This document shows, piece after piece, positions 18,915-27,869 of a stretch of 64,000 nucleotides of DNA. The stretch is from Rhizobium indicum (lineage in GTDB: Bacteria > Pseudomonadota > Alphaproteobacteria > Rhizobiales > Rhizobiaceae). The notes beneath the pieces are model-generated. The model did not search any database. It saw nothing but the letters and a program-made list of their open reading frames with translations, and was not told where the DNA came from. Numbering within the stretch: the first letter of the stretch is position 1; each line of letters begins with the position of its first letter. The stretch is taken from assembly GCF_005862305.2 (NCBI RefSeq), contig NZ_CP054021.1:1550001-1614000 (forward strand), read 5' to 3'. A program made the translations under genes and the position numbers.

Positions 18915-20213
18915 ATGACAGTTGAGTGCACCCGGCTGAAATCCGGGCTGACAGTAGTCACAGAGACCATGCCGCATCTTGAAAGCGTTGCGCTCGGAGT
19001 CTGGATCAAATCGGGATCGCGTAACGAGACGGACAACGAGCACGGCATCGCTCACCTGCTCGAACACATGGCCTTCAAGGGCACGGCGCGGCGCACGGCC
19101 CGCCAGATTGCCGAGGAAATCGAGGATGTCGGCGGCGAAGTCAATGCCGCGACCTCGACCGAGACGACCTCCTATTACGCCCGCGTGCTCAAGGACTACG
19201 TACCGCTCGCCGTCGATATCCTCGCCGACATCCTCACGGAATCGGCCTTCGAAGAAGAGGAGCTGGAGCGCGAGAAGCAGGTGATCCTGCAGGAGATCAA
19301 CGCCGCCAACGACACGCCCGACGACGTGGTGTTCGACCGGTTCTCCGAGGTCGCCTATCGCGACCAGACGCTCGGCCGGGCGATCCTCGGCACGCCGGAG
19401 ACCGTCGTCTCCTTCACGCCGCAGCAGATCCGTGGCTATCTCAGCCGCAACTACACGACCGACCGCATGTTCGTGGTCGCCACCGGCGCCGTCGAGCATG
19501 ACGAATTCCTGCGCATGGTCGAGGATCGTTTCGCCAGCCTGCCGACGGCCCCTTCCGCGCCGCCCGTCATGGAGCCGGCGCGTTATATCGGCGGCAGCGT
19601 GCGCGAACCGCGCGACCTGATGGACGCGCAGATCCTGCTCGGCTTCGAAGGCAAGCCCTACCACGCCCGCGATTTCTATTGCTCGCAGATCCTCGCCAAT
19701 ATCCTTGGCGGCGGCATGTCGTCCAGGCTCTTCCAGGAGGTGCGCGAGTTCCGCGGCCTCTGTTATTCGGTCTATGCCTTCCACTGGGGCTTTTCCGACA
19801 CCGGCATCTTCGGCATTCATGCCGCAACCGGCGGTGAAAACCTGCCGGAGCTGGTGCCCGTCATCATCGACGAGCTGCACAAGTCGGCCGATGCGATCCA
19901 CCAGAAGGAAATCGAGCGCGCCCGCGCCCAGATCCGCGCCCAGCTGTTGATGGGTGCCGAAAGCCCTGCTGCCCGCGCCGGTCAGATCGCCAGGCAGATG
20001 ATGCTTTACGGCCGGCCGATCTCCAATCCGGAGATGATGGAGCGGCTGGAAGGCATCACCATCGAGCGGCTGACCGACCTCGCCGGCCGGCTGTTCTATG
20101 ACACTGTGCCGACGCTTTCGGCGATCGGTCCGTTGGAACAGCTCGCGCCGATGGAAGACATCACCGCCTCGCTTTCGGTCCCGGCGTCGAAGACGCTGCA
20201 GGCAAGCCGCTGA
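18915..20213 (+). CDS. M16-family zinc metallopeptidase (processing-peptidase-like)
   Basis: 432 residues. The inverted zinc motif HLLEH is at residues 47-51 with the third ligand expected in ELEREKQVILQEI. The C-terminal half holds the glycine-rich loop GGGMSSRLFQEVREFRGLCYSVYAF typical of the mitochondrial-processing-peptidase beta subgroup. There is no signal peptide, so it acts in the cytoplasm. It is often next to thrC in Rhizobiales, as here. Substrate unknown. Confidence 0.93.
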   Translation: MTVECTRLKSGLTVVTETMPHLESVALGVWIKSGSRNETDNEHGIAHLLEHMAFKGTARRTARQIAEEIEDVGGEVNAATSTETTSYYARVLKDYVPLAVDILADILTESAFEEEELEREKQVILQEINAANDTPDDVVFDRFSEVAYRDQTLGRAILGTPETVVSFTPQQIRGYLSRNYTTDRMFVVATGAVEHDEFLRMVEDRFASLPTAPSAPPVMEPARYIGGSVREPRDLMDAQILLGFEGKPYHARDFYCSQILANILGGGMSSRLFQEVREFRGLCYSVYAFHWGFSDTGIFGIHAATGGENLPELVPVIIDELHKSADAIHQKEIERARAQIRAQLLMGAESPAARAGQIARQMMLYGRPISNPEMMERLEGITIERLTDLAGRLFYDTVPTLSAIGPLEQLAPMEDITASLSVPASKTLQASR

Positions 20214-20242
20214 GCCGACGTCCGTCCTGCCGGGAGTGATCG

Positions 20243-20857
20243 ATGCCAAAATCGGTTTTTCGGTTCCTGCACCGGCAGCCGGAAGCGGTGGAGCTGGAGA
20301 GCGACAGATATTTCCTGCGCCTACCGCGCTACCAGGATTTCAACCAGTGGCACCGGCTGCGGGCCGAAAGCCGCAAGTTCCTGGAACCCTGGGAGCCGAC
20401 CTGGCGGCGCGACGAGCTGACGGAGGGCGCCTACCGCGCCCGCGTCGTCCGCGGCAAGCAGGAATATGCCTCGGGCCAGGCGGTGCCGCTGTTCATTTTC
20501 CTGAAAGGCGACATGACGCTCGTCGGCGGCGTCACCATCGGCTACATCAGACGGGGTGCGGCACAAAGCTGCATGATCGGCTACTGGATGGGCGAACGCC
20601 ATGCCGGCCAGGGGCATATGTTCGCCGCTCTTCAATTGGTTATTCCTTACATCTTCGCCGGGCTTGAGTTGCACCGTATCGAAGCAGCCTGTATTCCAGA
20701 TAACGCGCGCAGCATCCGTCTGCTTGAAAAAGCCGGGTTTCAGCAGGAAGGCTATCTGCGCGGATATTTAAAGATCAACGGTCAGTGGCATGACCATGTG
20801 ATGTTTTCACGTCTCGCCACCGATACGGATAAAGGCAGGAAAACCGACAGCCGATGA
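20243..20857 (+). CDS. GNAT acetyltransferase, RimJ/RimL-like
   Basis: 204 residues with the RimJ/RimL layout: substrate-side segment LRLPRYQDFNQWHRLRAESRKFLEPWEPTW, core strand ITIGYIRRGAAQSCMIGYWMGERHAGQGHM (acetyl-CoA loop GERHAGQGHM), and the C-terminal HRIEAACIPDNARSIRLLEKAGFQQEGYLR. It probably acetylates protein N-termini or a small amine. It sits 29 bp after the M16 gene, and its stop overlaps the start of the next gene by four bases. Confidence 0.92.
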   Translation: MPKSVFRFLHRQPEAVELESDRYFLRLPRYQDFNQWHRLRAESRKFLEPWEPTWRRDELTEGAYRARVVRGKQEYASGQAVPLFIFLKGDMTLVGGVTIGYIRRGAAQSCMIGYWMGERHAGQGHMFAALQLVIPYIFAGLELHRIEAACIPDNARSIRLLEKAGFQQEGYLRGYLKINGQWHDHVMFSRLATDTDKGRKTDSR

Positions 20858-23766
20858 CAAGAGACCGCATGCTGCCCAAGTCACCGTCCGGACGAGTGAT
20901 CGCGGTGATCGCAGCCCTTTTCCTGGCGGCCTTCGCCTTGGTGGCGGGCGTTGCCCAGGCGGCCGAACCGGTAAAAATTTCCCGTGACGATACCGCGCTC
21001 GATCTGACGGCAACGACCGAGATCTACGCCAACCAGGGCGAGGCCTTCCAGGTTTCGACGGCGGCCGGCGCCGACGGCATCCGCCGTCGCATCGAGGTCA
21101 GGGCAAGTTCGGAGAACCATCAGGGCGACTGGGCGGTGTTTGCGCTCGCCAACGTCTCCGAAGAACAGCTCGAACGCGTCATCGTCGCCCCGCATTTTCG
21201 TCTGGTCAATTCCAAGCTGTTCTGGCCGGATCTCGGCTCGCAGCGCATCAGCGCGATTACGCCGAGCGAAGGCTTCGCGCTCGATCGGCAGCCGAGCGAC
21301 GAGGCCGACGTCTTCCGCATCACGCTGAACCCCGGCGCCGTCATCACTTTCGTTGCCGAGCTGTCGACGCCGGAACTGCCGCAGATCTATCTCTGGGAAC
21401 CGAACGCCTACAAGGATACGATCAACGCCTTCACGCTCTATCGCGGCATCGTGCTCGGCATTGCCGGCCTGCTCGCCGTGTTCCTGACCATCCTCTTCGT
21501 CGTCAAGGGCACCTCGATGCTGCCGGCGACGGCGGCACTCGCCTGGGCGGTGCTCGGCTATATCTGCGTCGATTTCGGTTTTCTCGGCAAGCTGATCAGC
21601 GTCGCCTCGGCCGACCAGCGAATATGGCGCGCCTGCGCCGAGGTCGCGCTGGCGTCGAGTTTCGTCATCTTTCTCTTCACCTATCTCAACCTCAACCGCT
21701 GGCATGCGCATCTGGGTTACGCCACGCTTGCCTGGGTGCTCGGCCTTGCCCTGCTCTTCGGTGTGGCGATCTACGATCCGTCGATCGCCGCCGGCATCGC
21801 CAGGCTTTCCTTCGCGCTGACGGCGACGATGGGGCTGATTTTGATCATCTATCTCGGCTTCAACCGCTATGACCGCGCCATCCTTTTGGTGCCAGCCTGG
21901 GCGCTGATTCTGGTCTGGCTGTTCGGGGCTTGGCTGACGGTCACCGGACGGCTCGACAACGACATCATCCAGCCCGCGCTCGGCGGCGGGCTCGTGCTCA
22001 TCGTGCTTCTGATCGGCTTCACCGTCATGCAGCACGCTTTTGCAGGCGGCGCCTACCAGCAGGGGCTGTTTTCCGATCTCGAGCGGCAATCGCTGGCTCT
22101 GACCGGCTCCGGCGACATGGTGTGGGATTGGGACGTGGCGCGCGACCGCGTCGTCACCATTCCCGACGTCTCGATCAAGCTCGGCCTATCGCCGGGCGCC
22201 ATGCATGGCGCGGCGCGCAACTGGCTGCCGCGGCTGCATCCCGACGACCGCGATCGCTTCCGCGCCACGCTCGACGTGTTGCTCGAACATCGCCGCGGGC
22301 GGCTGAACCACGAGTTCCGCATCCGCGCCGAGGACGGGCATTTCCACTGGCTGCTGATCCGCGCCCGACCGGTGCTCGGCTCGAACGGCGAAATCATCCG
22401 CTGCGTCGGCACGATCGTCGACGTGACCGAGCAGAAGAATTCCGTCGAGCGGCTGCTGCACGATGCGCTGCACGACAATCTGACCGGCCTGCCGAACCGC
22501 CAGGTCTTCCTCGACCGGCTGCAGTCGGTGCTGGCATTGGCGCCGGGCGGCGATACGCTGCGCCCGACGGTGATGGTGATCGATATCGACCGCTACAAGC
22601 TGGTCAATGATTCGCTCGGCGTTGCCGCCGGCGACAACATTCTCATCGCGCTGACGCGGCGTCTGCGCCGGCTGTTGAAACCGCAGGACACGCTGGCGCG
22701 GCTTGCCGGCGACCAGTTCGGCCTCATCCTGGTGTCCGAGCACAATCCGGCCAAGGTCGCCGATTTCGCCGATGCGATCAGCAAGGCGATCATGGTGCCG
22801 ATCAACTTCGCCAATCGCGAGATCATCCTGACCGCCTCGGTCGGTCTTGCCTCCTGGGTCGACCGGCAGGAAAGCGCCACCGGCCTGCTCAGCGACGCCG
22901 AGCTTGCGATGTACCGGGCAAAACGGGCCGGCGGCAACCGTGTCGAACCGTTCCAGCCGGCCTTCCGCGACTTCGGCACCGACCGGCTGCAGCTCGAAAC
23001 GGATCTGCGCCGCGCCATCGAGCGCAAGGAATTGTCGATGGTCTACCAGCCGATCGCCAGGCTGGAGGATGTCGAGGTCGCCGGTTTCGAGGCGCTGATG
23101 CGCTGGGAACATCCCAAACGCGGCAATATCCCGCCCTCCGAATTCATCCCGATCGCCGAGGCCTCCGATATCATCGGCGCGCTCGGCATGTTCGCACTGG
23201 AACAGGCGACCAACGATCTGATGAGCTGGCAGCACCAGACCGGCGAATTGCCGATCTTCGTCTCGATCAATCTGTCGAGCGTACAACTGCTCAACAACGA
23301 GCTCTATGACGATGTGCGTTCGGTTCTCGCCAAGACGCATTGCCAGCCCTCGCGCCTCAAGCTCGAACTGACGGAATCCATGGTGATGGAAAATCCGGAA
23401 CAGGCCCGGCTGGTGCTGCAGAAGCTGAAGGAAGCCGGCATTGGCCTGGCGCTCGACGATTTCGGCACCGGATATTCGTCGCTCGCCTATCTCACCCGCT
23501 TCCCCTTCGACACGATCAAGCTCGACAAGGCCCTGGTGCGCGACAGCAGCGACAAGAAGGCGACCGTGCTCCGGTCGGTGATCGCCATGGCGCGCGAGCT
23601 TGACATGAAGGTCGTGGCAGAGGGGATCGAATCCAACGAGGATGCGATCGAGCTCGCCAAGATGGGCTGCAATTACGGCCAGAGCTACCTTTTCGGCCCG
23701 CCGATCCCTTCGGAATCGGTGCTGCGGTTGCTTCGGGACCGCTTTCCGCTGACGAAACGGGCCTGA
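20854..23766 (+). CDS. Membrane PAS-GGDEF-EAL c-di-GMP protein (probable phosphodiesterase)
   Basis: 970 residues. A signal sequence (about 1-33) leads into a periplasmic region to about residue 185, a multi-helix membrane block (about 190-390), a PAS domain (about 405-525), GGDEF (about 535-700) and EAL (about 720-965). The GGDEF signature is degenerate, AGDQF at 618-622, so cyclase activity is doubtful. The EAL domain keeps EALMRW (746-751), DDFGTGYSSL and VVAEGIES, so it should hydrolyse c-di-GMP. The N-terminal half resembles the 7TMR-DISM arrangement. Translationally coupled to the acetyltransferase (ATGA). Confidence 0.93.
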   Translation: MTRDRMLPKSPSGRVIAVIAALFLAAFALVAGVAQAAEPVKISRDDTALDLTATTEIYANQGEAFQVSTAAGADGIRRRIEVRASSENHQGDWAVFALANVSEEQLERVIVAPHFRLVNSKLFWPDLGSQRISAITPSEGFALDRQPSDEADVFRITLNPGAVITFVAELSTPELPQIYLWEPNAYKDTINAFTLYRGIVLGIAGLLAVFLTILFVVKGTSMLPATAALAWAVLGYICVDFGFLGKLISVASADQRIWRACAEVALASSFVIFLFTYLNLNRWHAHLGYATLAWVLGLALLFGVAIYDPSIAAGIARLSFALTATMGLILIIYLGFNRYDRAILLVPAWALILVWLFGAWLTVTGRLDNDIIQPALGGGLVLIVLLIGFTVMQHAFAGGAYQQGLFSDLERQSLALTGSGDMVWDWDVARDRVVTIPDVSIKLGLSPGAMHGAARNWLPRLHPDDRDRFRATLDVLLEHRRGRLNHEFRIRAEDGHFHWLLIRARPVLGSNGEIIRCVGTIVDVTEQKNSVERLLHDALHDNLTGLPNRQVFLDRLQSVLALAPGGDTLRPTVMVIDIDRYKLVNDSLGVAAGDNILIALTRRLRRLLKPQDTLARLAGDQFGLILVSEHNPAKVADFADAISKAIMVPINFANREIILTASVGLASWVDRQESATGLLSDAELAMYRAKRAGGNRVEPFQPAFRDFGTDRLQLETDLRRAIERKELSMVYQPIARLEDVEVAGFEALMRWEHPKRGNIPPSEFIPIAEASDIIGALGMFALEQATNDLMSWQHQTGELPIFVSINLSSVQLLNNELYDDVRSVLAKTHCQPSRLKLELTESMVMENPEQARLVLQKLKEAGIGLALDDFGTGYSSLAYLTRFPFDTIKLDKALVRDSSDKKATVLRSVIAMARELDMKVVAEGIESNEDAIELAKMGCNYGQSYLFGPPIPSESVLRLLRDRFPLTKRA

Positions 23767-23927
23767 GCGGAGCGGTTATTGAAAGACTTATCGCGCCAAA
23801 TTACGAGCCAACAGTCAGCAAACTCTGGTTGGGTATGCCTATCGCTTTCATTGCAAAATTCATCCGACCACGAGATTGCCAGCGGTCATCAGGCGATCTA
23901 TTGAAGAATCGAACTTAGAGGCGCGAC

Positions 23928-23966
23928 ATGAACAACTTTCCGAAGATTGCAGAACGGCGACGCTGA
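23928..23966 (+). CDS. Candidate 12-residue leader peptide ending Arg-Arg-Arg-stop
   Basis: The ORF reads MNNFPKIAERRR and ends with the codons CGG CGA CGC TGA. GAGG precedes its ATG at six bases. It lies 47 bp before the start of an arginyl-tRNA synthetase gene. A small hairpin GAAGCT-CTCA-AGCTTC (23965-23980) overlaps its stop codon. Three Arg codons in a row upstream of a gene that charges tRNA-Arg is the layout of a leader that senses arginyl-tRNA. No T-run follows the hairpin, so classic terminator attenuation is not shown. Nothing else is evident in 23767-24013. Confidence 0.5.
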   Translation: MNNFPKIAERRR

Positions 23967-24013
23967 AGCTCTCAAGCTTCCACGCCCCTTCATGCTATTC
24001 AAGGAAATGATCT

Positions 24014-25720
24014 ATGTCCGTAAAATCGGCCGCACTCGCCGCGCTTGCTTCCGCATATGAACTTAATGGTCTCGAAGCCGGCCCCTGCGTCGTAAGGTCG
24101 GCCAGGCCCGAATTCGGTGACCTCCAATGCAACGACGTGATGCGGTTGGCGAAGTCCGCCGGGAAGAACCCGCGCCTGCTTGCCGCTGAAGTCGCCGAGG
24201 CGGCTCGGAGCGCTCTTTTCGAGGACGTCTCCGTCGCCGGTCCGGGATTCGTAAACTTCCGGCTGGCGGATGCAGTCGTCGCCGCCGAGGCAACCGCTAT
24301 GCTGGCAGATCCGTCGCTCGCCGCTGAGAAGGCGGATCCGATGAGAACGGTCATTGACTTTGGCGGGCCTAACGTTGCCAAGGCGCTTCATGTCGGCCAT
24401 CTGCGCTCCTTCGTTATCGGGGAGAGTCTGCGGCGCATCCTTATGGAGATTGGCCACGACGTCCTATCCGACATCCACCTCGGTGACTGGGGTCTGCAGA
24501 TGGGCAAGCTGCTTTTGGGCGCAGCTCTGGCTGCCGGATGGAGGGCCGGTGATCTCACCTCCTTCATTAACCCTCTGGCGTTCGAAGCCATGACCGTCGA
24601 GGAACTGGGCGTTCTCTACCAGTCCGGCAACGTCGCCTGCGAGGACGAGGCTTTGCTTGCGTTGGCACGGATACTGACAACGAAGTTGCAGGACGGAGAT
24701 CCTTTGCTGACCGAGGCATGGGCACGCATGCGGGCCATTTCGCTCGCGTCGATTTCCGACACGGCGGAGATGCTCGACGCGCATTTCGATCTGCTCCAAG
24801 GCGAGAGCGACGCTCACGCGGAGGTCGCACCGATGCTCGACGATCTCATGGCGCGCGGGCTGGCGCGGCAGAGCGAAGGCGCTCTTGTCATCGATATCTC
24901 CGGTGACGGACTTCCGGATAATGCACCACCGCTGCTTCTGCGTAAGAGTGACGGGGCGGCCCTCTACGGCACCACGGACCTTGCGACGCTTCGGCAGCGG
25001 GTGCGCGACGTCGGTGCGCGGCAAATCGTTTATTGCACCGATGACCGTCAGGCGCTCCATATATCAAGCGTGTTCTCTGCGGCGCGGCGGGCGGGCTATG
25101 CCGAGGGCGTGGAACTGCGGCACGTGACCTTCGGTACTGTCCGCGGCAATGACGGCAAGCCCTTCAAGACCCGTGACGGATCCGCCGCCTCGCTAAGAGA
25201 AATGATCGATCTTGCGCTCATCAAGTCGTCGGAAAAAGTCGCGGACAGCCAGGCGGCCGCGGTTGTGGGTCTAGGCGCGTTGAAGTTTGCCGATCTCTCC
25301 GCGCCGAGGAGGACAGGCTACGTCTTCGACATTGACAAGATGATATCGTCAGAGGGACGGACCGGACCCTATCTTCAATATGCCTATGCCCGGATCTGCT
25401 CGATCCTGGACAAGGCCGAAGAGGCCGGCATCACTCCAGCCGCCGACACGGTCTCGATCAGCCATCCGTCGGAGCGTGCCGTGCTGATAGAATGCCTCTG
25501 GTATCCGCACTCCCTCTCCGAGGCGGCGCGGCACCTCGAGCCATTCGAGATCGCCGATCGGGCGTACCAAGTGGCTGACGCGTTCAGTCGCTTCTACACG
25601 GATTGCCCGGTGCTGAAGGCGGACGATCCGTCGGGGCGGCTCGCCACCTGCAAGCTGGTAGCAAGAGTCATCGGAAAATGTCTTGAGCTTCTAGGAATTG
25701 GAACGGTGCGGAGGATGTAA
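24014..25720 (+). CDS. argS: Second (paralogous) arginine--tRNA ligase
   Basis: 568 residues, complete class I arginyl-tRNA synthetase: N-terminal tRNA-recognition domain (about 1-100, ending SVAGPGFVNFRL), the HIGH-type motif GPNVAKALHVGHLRS near 120-135, the KMSK-region equivalent TVRGNDGKPFKTRDG, and a DALR anticodon domain ending LLGIGTVRRM. It starts MSVKSAALAALASAY, which does not look like the usual rhizobial housekeeping ArgS. Base and codon use is less GC-biased than the neighbours, suggesting acquisition. A spare synthetase can serve as resistance to an Arg-mimicking inhibitor or as a stress version; this is inference. A start-site AAGGA lies eight bases upstream. Confidence 0.9.
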   Translation: MSVKSAALAALASAYELNGLEAGPCVVRSARPEFGDLQCNDVMRLAKSAGKNPRLLAAEVAEAARSALFEDVSVAGPGFVNFRLADAVVAAEATAMLADPSLAAEKADPMRTVIDFGGPNVAKALHVGHLRSFVIGESLRRILMEIGHDVLSDIHLGDWGLQMGKLLLGAALAAGWRAGDLTSFINPLAFEAMTVEELGVLYQSGNVACEDEALLALARILTTKLQDGDPLLTEAWARMRAISLASISDTAEMLDAHFDLLQGESDAHAEVAPMLDDLMARGLARQSEGALVIDISGDGLPDNAPPLLLRKSDGAALYGTTDLATLRQRVRDVGARQIVYCTDDRQALHISSVFSAARRAGYAEGVELRHVTFGTVRGNDGKPFKTRDGSAASLREMIDLALIKSSEKVADSQAAAVVGLGALKFADLSAPRRTGYVFDIDKMISSEGRTGPYLQYAYARICSILDKAEEAGITPAADTVSISHPSERAVLIECLWYPHSLSEAARHLEPFEIADRAYQVADAFSRFYTDCPVLKADDPSGRLATCKLVARVIGKCLELLGIGTVRRM

Positions 25721-25846
25721 CATCTGCTAATTTAACTGCTTCTGGCGCTAGACGAGCTGAGTTGGAATCCAGCGAGACTCAGGAGCTGGGTCCGCTTTCG
25801 GCCCATAGGAGGCATTATGGATGCGGTTCACACTGAGCGTGTAGGG

Positions 25847-26314
25847 TCATTTCATTAAATTATGTTTCTTGGCGTAATGAGTGCGCGCGAGGATGAACTC
25901 GCTACTCCAGACATCAATGGCATCGCCACTCCGTTCCAACAATTCCTGCAGGACGGGGTCCTTTTCAATCGTGGTGATACGGGCCCATTGATTAACGGGA
26001 TAGTCCAACCCGAAGGCATTGATAACCTGCGTCATGAGTGACGCGTAGTGGCTCAGGGTCATTTCTCGTAACGCGTCTCGAACAGTAGGGGCCAACGCGC
26101 CGGACGCGTTTTCGAAGAACTGTTGAAGGCCGCCGTTCCCTACTTCTCCGTCGAAGATCACGGTGGCGTAAAGATACACATAAGGCTGCCCCAAGCCTTT
26201 AACCGTCTGCGGAATTAGCTGATCTTCGATGGAAACCTCGCGTTCCGCCTTTTCAATTCCTCGCTGTAGAAGCCAGTCATCGAGCGATCCGAGATCATCG
26301 TGGATTGTTGTCAT
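25847..26314 (-). CDS. DUF4375 (DMP19-like) protein
   Basis: 155 residues. The block VYLYATVIFDGEVGNGGLQQFFENASGALAPTVRDALREM matches the DUF4375/DMP19 pattern (E-x-NGG-x-QYF-x-N-x-G). DMP19 of Neisseria is a DNA-mimic protein, but many family members have no known role. It is convergent with the argS paralog and has its own promoter region. It is a lone gene in an accessory patch. Confidence 0.75.
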   Translation of the reverse strand: MTTIHDDLGSLDDWLLQRGIEKAEREVSIEDQLIPQTVKGLGQPYVYLYATVIFDGEVGNGGLQQFFENASGALAPTVRDALREMTLSHYASLMTQVINAFGLDYPVNQWARITTIEKDPVLQELLERSGDAIDVWSSEFILARTHYAKKHNLMK

Positions 26315-26391
26315 TGCGGCTCCTGAAACACGGGCAACGGGCGGGAAGCTTTTTCTACGATCAAAGCCCTACGTCTGCAATTGGTGCAATC

Positions 26392-26416
26392 CGGTCGAAG
26401 ACGCGCGGCGCTGTAG
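26392..26416. repeat. Remnant of the CGCGCGGCGCTGTA stem-loop repeat
   Basis: CGGTCGAAGACGCGCGGCGCTGTAG resembles the right half of the element at 50183-50237 (CCGAAAAGTCGCGCGGCGCTGTAA); the left half is missing. The gap 26315-26540 shows nothing else clear. Confidence 0.5.
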
Positions 26417-26540
26417 AGATGCCGCCTTTGCACTGATCTACTTCGCGCCCGCGGAAGGGTTGCCCGTTGTCGGCCACTTGTTGAGGACTTGAAGTCAGCT
26501 ATCTCAAGCCGGAAAATATCTGGAACGTTGAGGAGCAGGC

Positions 26541-26891
26541 ATGACGAAGCATCGTATCTATTCCATCAGCGTCGCGAGCGTCTATCCCCACTATGTCGCC
26601 AAGGCAGAGAAGAAGGGGCGCACGAAGACAGAGGTCGATGACATCATCTGTTGGCTGACGGGGCATAGCCAGCAGAGCCTGGACGACCAGTTGGCTGAGA
26701 AGACCAACTTCGAGGATTTCTTTGCGCAAGCGCCTCAGATGAATCCCTCCCGATCGTCGATTACAGGCGTGATCTGCGGCGTGCGCGTGGAAGACATCCA
26801 GGAAAAGACGATGCGGGAAATCCGCTATCTGGACAAATTGATCGACGAACTCGCGAAGGGGAAAGCGATGGAGAAAATCCTGCGGAAATAG
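26541..26891 (+). CDS. DUF2200 protein
   Basis: 116 residues matching DUF2200 along its length: [42 protein letters not shown], then [49 protein letters not shown]. Soluble, no motif of known enzymology. A GAGGAG ribosome site lies just before the ATG. Single gene. Confidence 0.85.
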   Translation: MTKHRIYSISVASVYPHYVAKAEKKGRTKTEVDDIICWLTGHSQQSLDDQLAEKTNFEDFFAQAPQMNPSRSSITGVICGVRVEDIQEKTMREIRYLDKLIDELAKGKAMEKILRK

Positions 26892-26978
26892 TCGGGAAAC
26901 CGTGTCACGGCGGTACCCGCGATCACCTAGGGCGCGCGCGCAGAATCGGGCGCCGTCTCGTCCAGGAGTGACGAATAT

Positions 26979-27677
26979 TCACTGCCGCGGAGCGAGGCCA
27001 TCAAGCAGGAAGTCGAGACCCTTCCTGAAAGCGCCGTCCCAATCATTATCCAGCAGCAGACGAGAGCGTTCGATCGTTGGGTAGTGCTGGCTGAGCCCTG
27101 TCAGGCGCTGCTGCGCGGCCGCTCTGTCGTCGTCCGAGAGATCGAAGTTCGCCCGGGTGATGGTCGCGCCGATCACATAGTTCCAGAGCGACCATATCGC
27201 GACGTTCAAATCCGCATCAGTGACACCACCTCCGGACAAGGTCTTGCTCAGCAGTTCCAGGCGAATGAGGATGTTCGGGCCCAGCGCCCGGCGCGGCAGC
27301 AGCGAGGCCGACCAGGGATGGTGCAGCATGCTGGCGCGCCAGTCTTCGAGCATATGAACGACGTCCCCGCGCCAGTCTCGAGACTCGACGATGTCAGACG
27401 GTCCGCGATATTCGAGCACCGAATCCAGCGCCAGATCGAAGACCTCCTCCTTGTTGTCGACGTGCCAATAGAGGCTCATCGCGCCCGCGCCGAGGCGATC
27501 GGCCAGCCGGCGCATCTTCAATCCGTCGACGCCCTCGGCGTCCAGCAGGTCCACTGCGGTCGCCACGATCCGCTCCAGCGAGAGAGGCGGCTCACTGCGC
27601 GGCTCCTGCCCGGACTGAGGTGACGCACCTCTCCGCCCAGACCCTTTGCTCTCAGCACCGCTGCGTTTGGCTGCCAT
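26979..27677 (-). CDS. TetR-family regulator (TetR class)
   Basis: 232 residues. A disordered charged tail (1-30) precedes a TetR DNA-binding domain (about 33-80, LSLERIVATAVDLLDAEGVDGLKMRRLADRLGAGAMSLYWHVDNKEEVFDLAL). The recognition helix SLYWHV and the C-terminal pattern are those of the tetracycline-repressor subgroup. Two identical-type palindromes at 27748-27787 lie just beyond its start, between it and the divergent exported RidA-like gene, so it very likely represses itself and that gene. Confidence 0.9.
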   Translation of the reverse strand: MAAKRSGAESKGSGRRGASPQSGQEPRSEPPLSLERIVATAVDLLDAEGVDGLKMRRLADRLGAGAMSLYWHVDNKEEVFDLALDSVLEYRGPSDIVESRDWRGDVVHMLEDWRASMLHHPWSASLLPRRALGPNILIRLELLSKTLSGGGVTDADLNVAIWSLWNYVIGATITRANFDLSDDDRAAAQQRLTGLSQHYPTIERSRLLLDNDWDGAFRKGLDFLLDGLAPRQ

Positions 27678-27747
27678 TCGTCTTCCTTACCGATCAGACG
27701 TCGATCTAAGCCGACAATGCCAGGAATGTCGATCCTGACCGATTGAC

Positions 27748-27787
27748 TCGTACGCCGTACGATGCAATTTAATCGTACGACGTACGA
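27748..27787. promoter_or_regulatory. Twin TetR operators
   Basis: TCGTACGCCGTACGA (27748-27762) and TCGTACGACGTACGA (27773-27787) are two 15-bp palindromes that differ only at the central base. Their centres are 25 bp apart. They lie in the divergent region between the TetR gene and the RidA-like gene. Confidence 0.85.
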
Positions 27788-27869
27788 GTCTTATCATGTG
27801 GCGATAAGATTCCATCCTACTGGCCGCGAGGATCCGTCGCTCGCAGCCCTGGGGAAGCCAGGAGAAGTC

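Noticed and set aside
18039..20249. 736-codon minus-strand ORF across thrC and the M16 peptidase
   Set aside because: It spans two well-supported genes and their junction in antisense and has no domain or ribosome site.
25817..25858. 13-codon ORF (MDAVHTERVGSFH) with a strong AGGAGG site after the argS paralog
   Set aside because: It ends inside the convergent DUF4375 gene and has no downstream partner; probably a remnant or chance.
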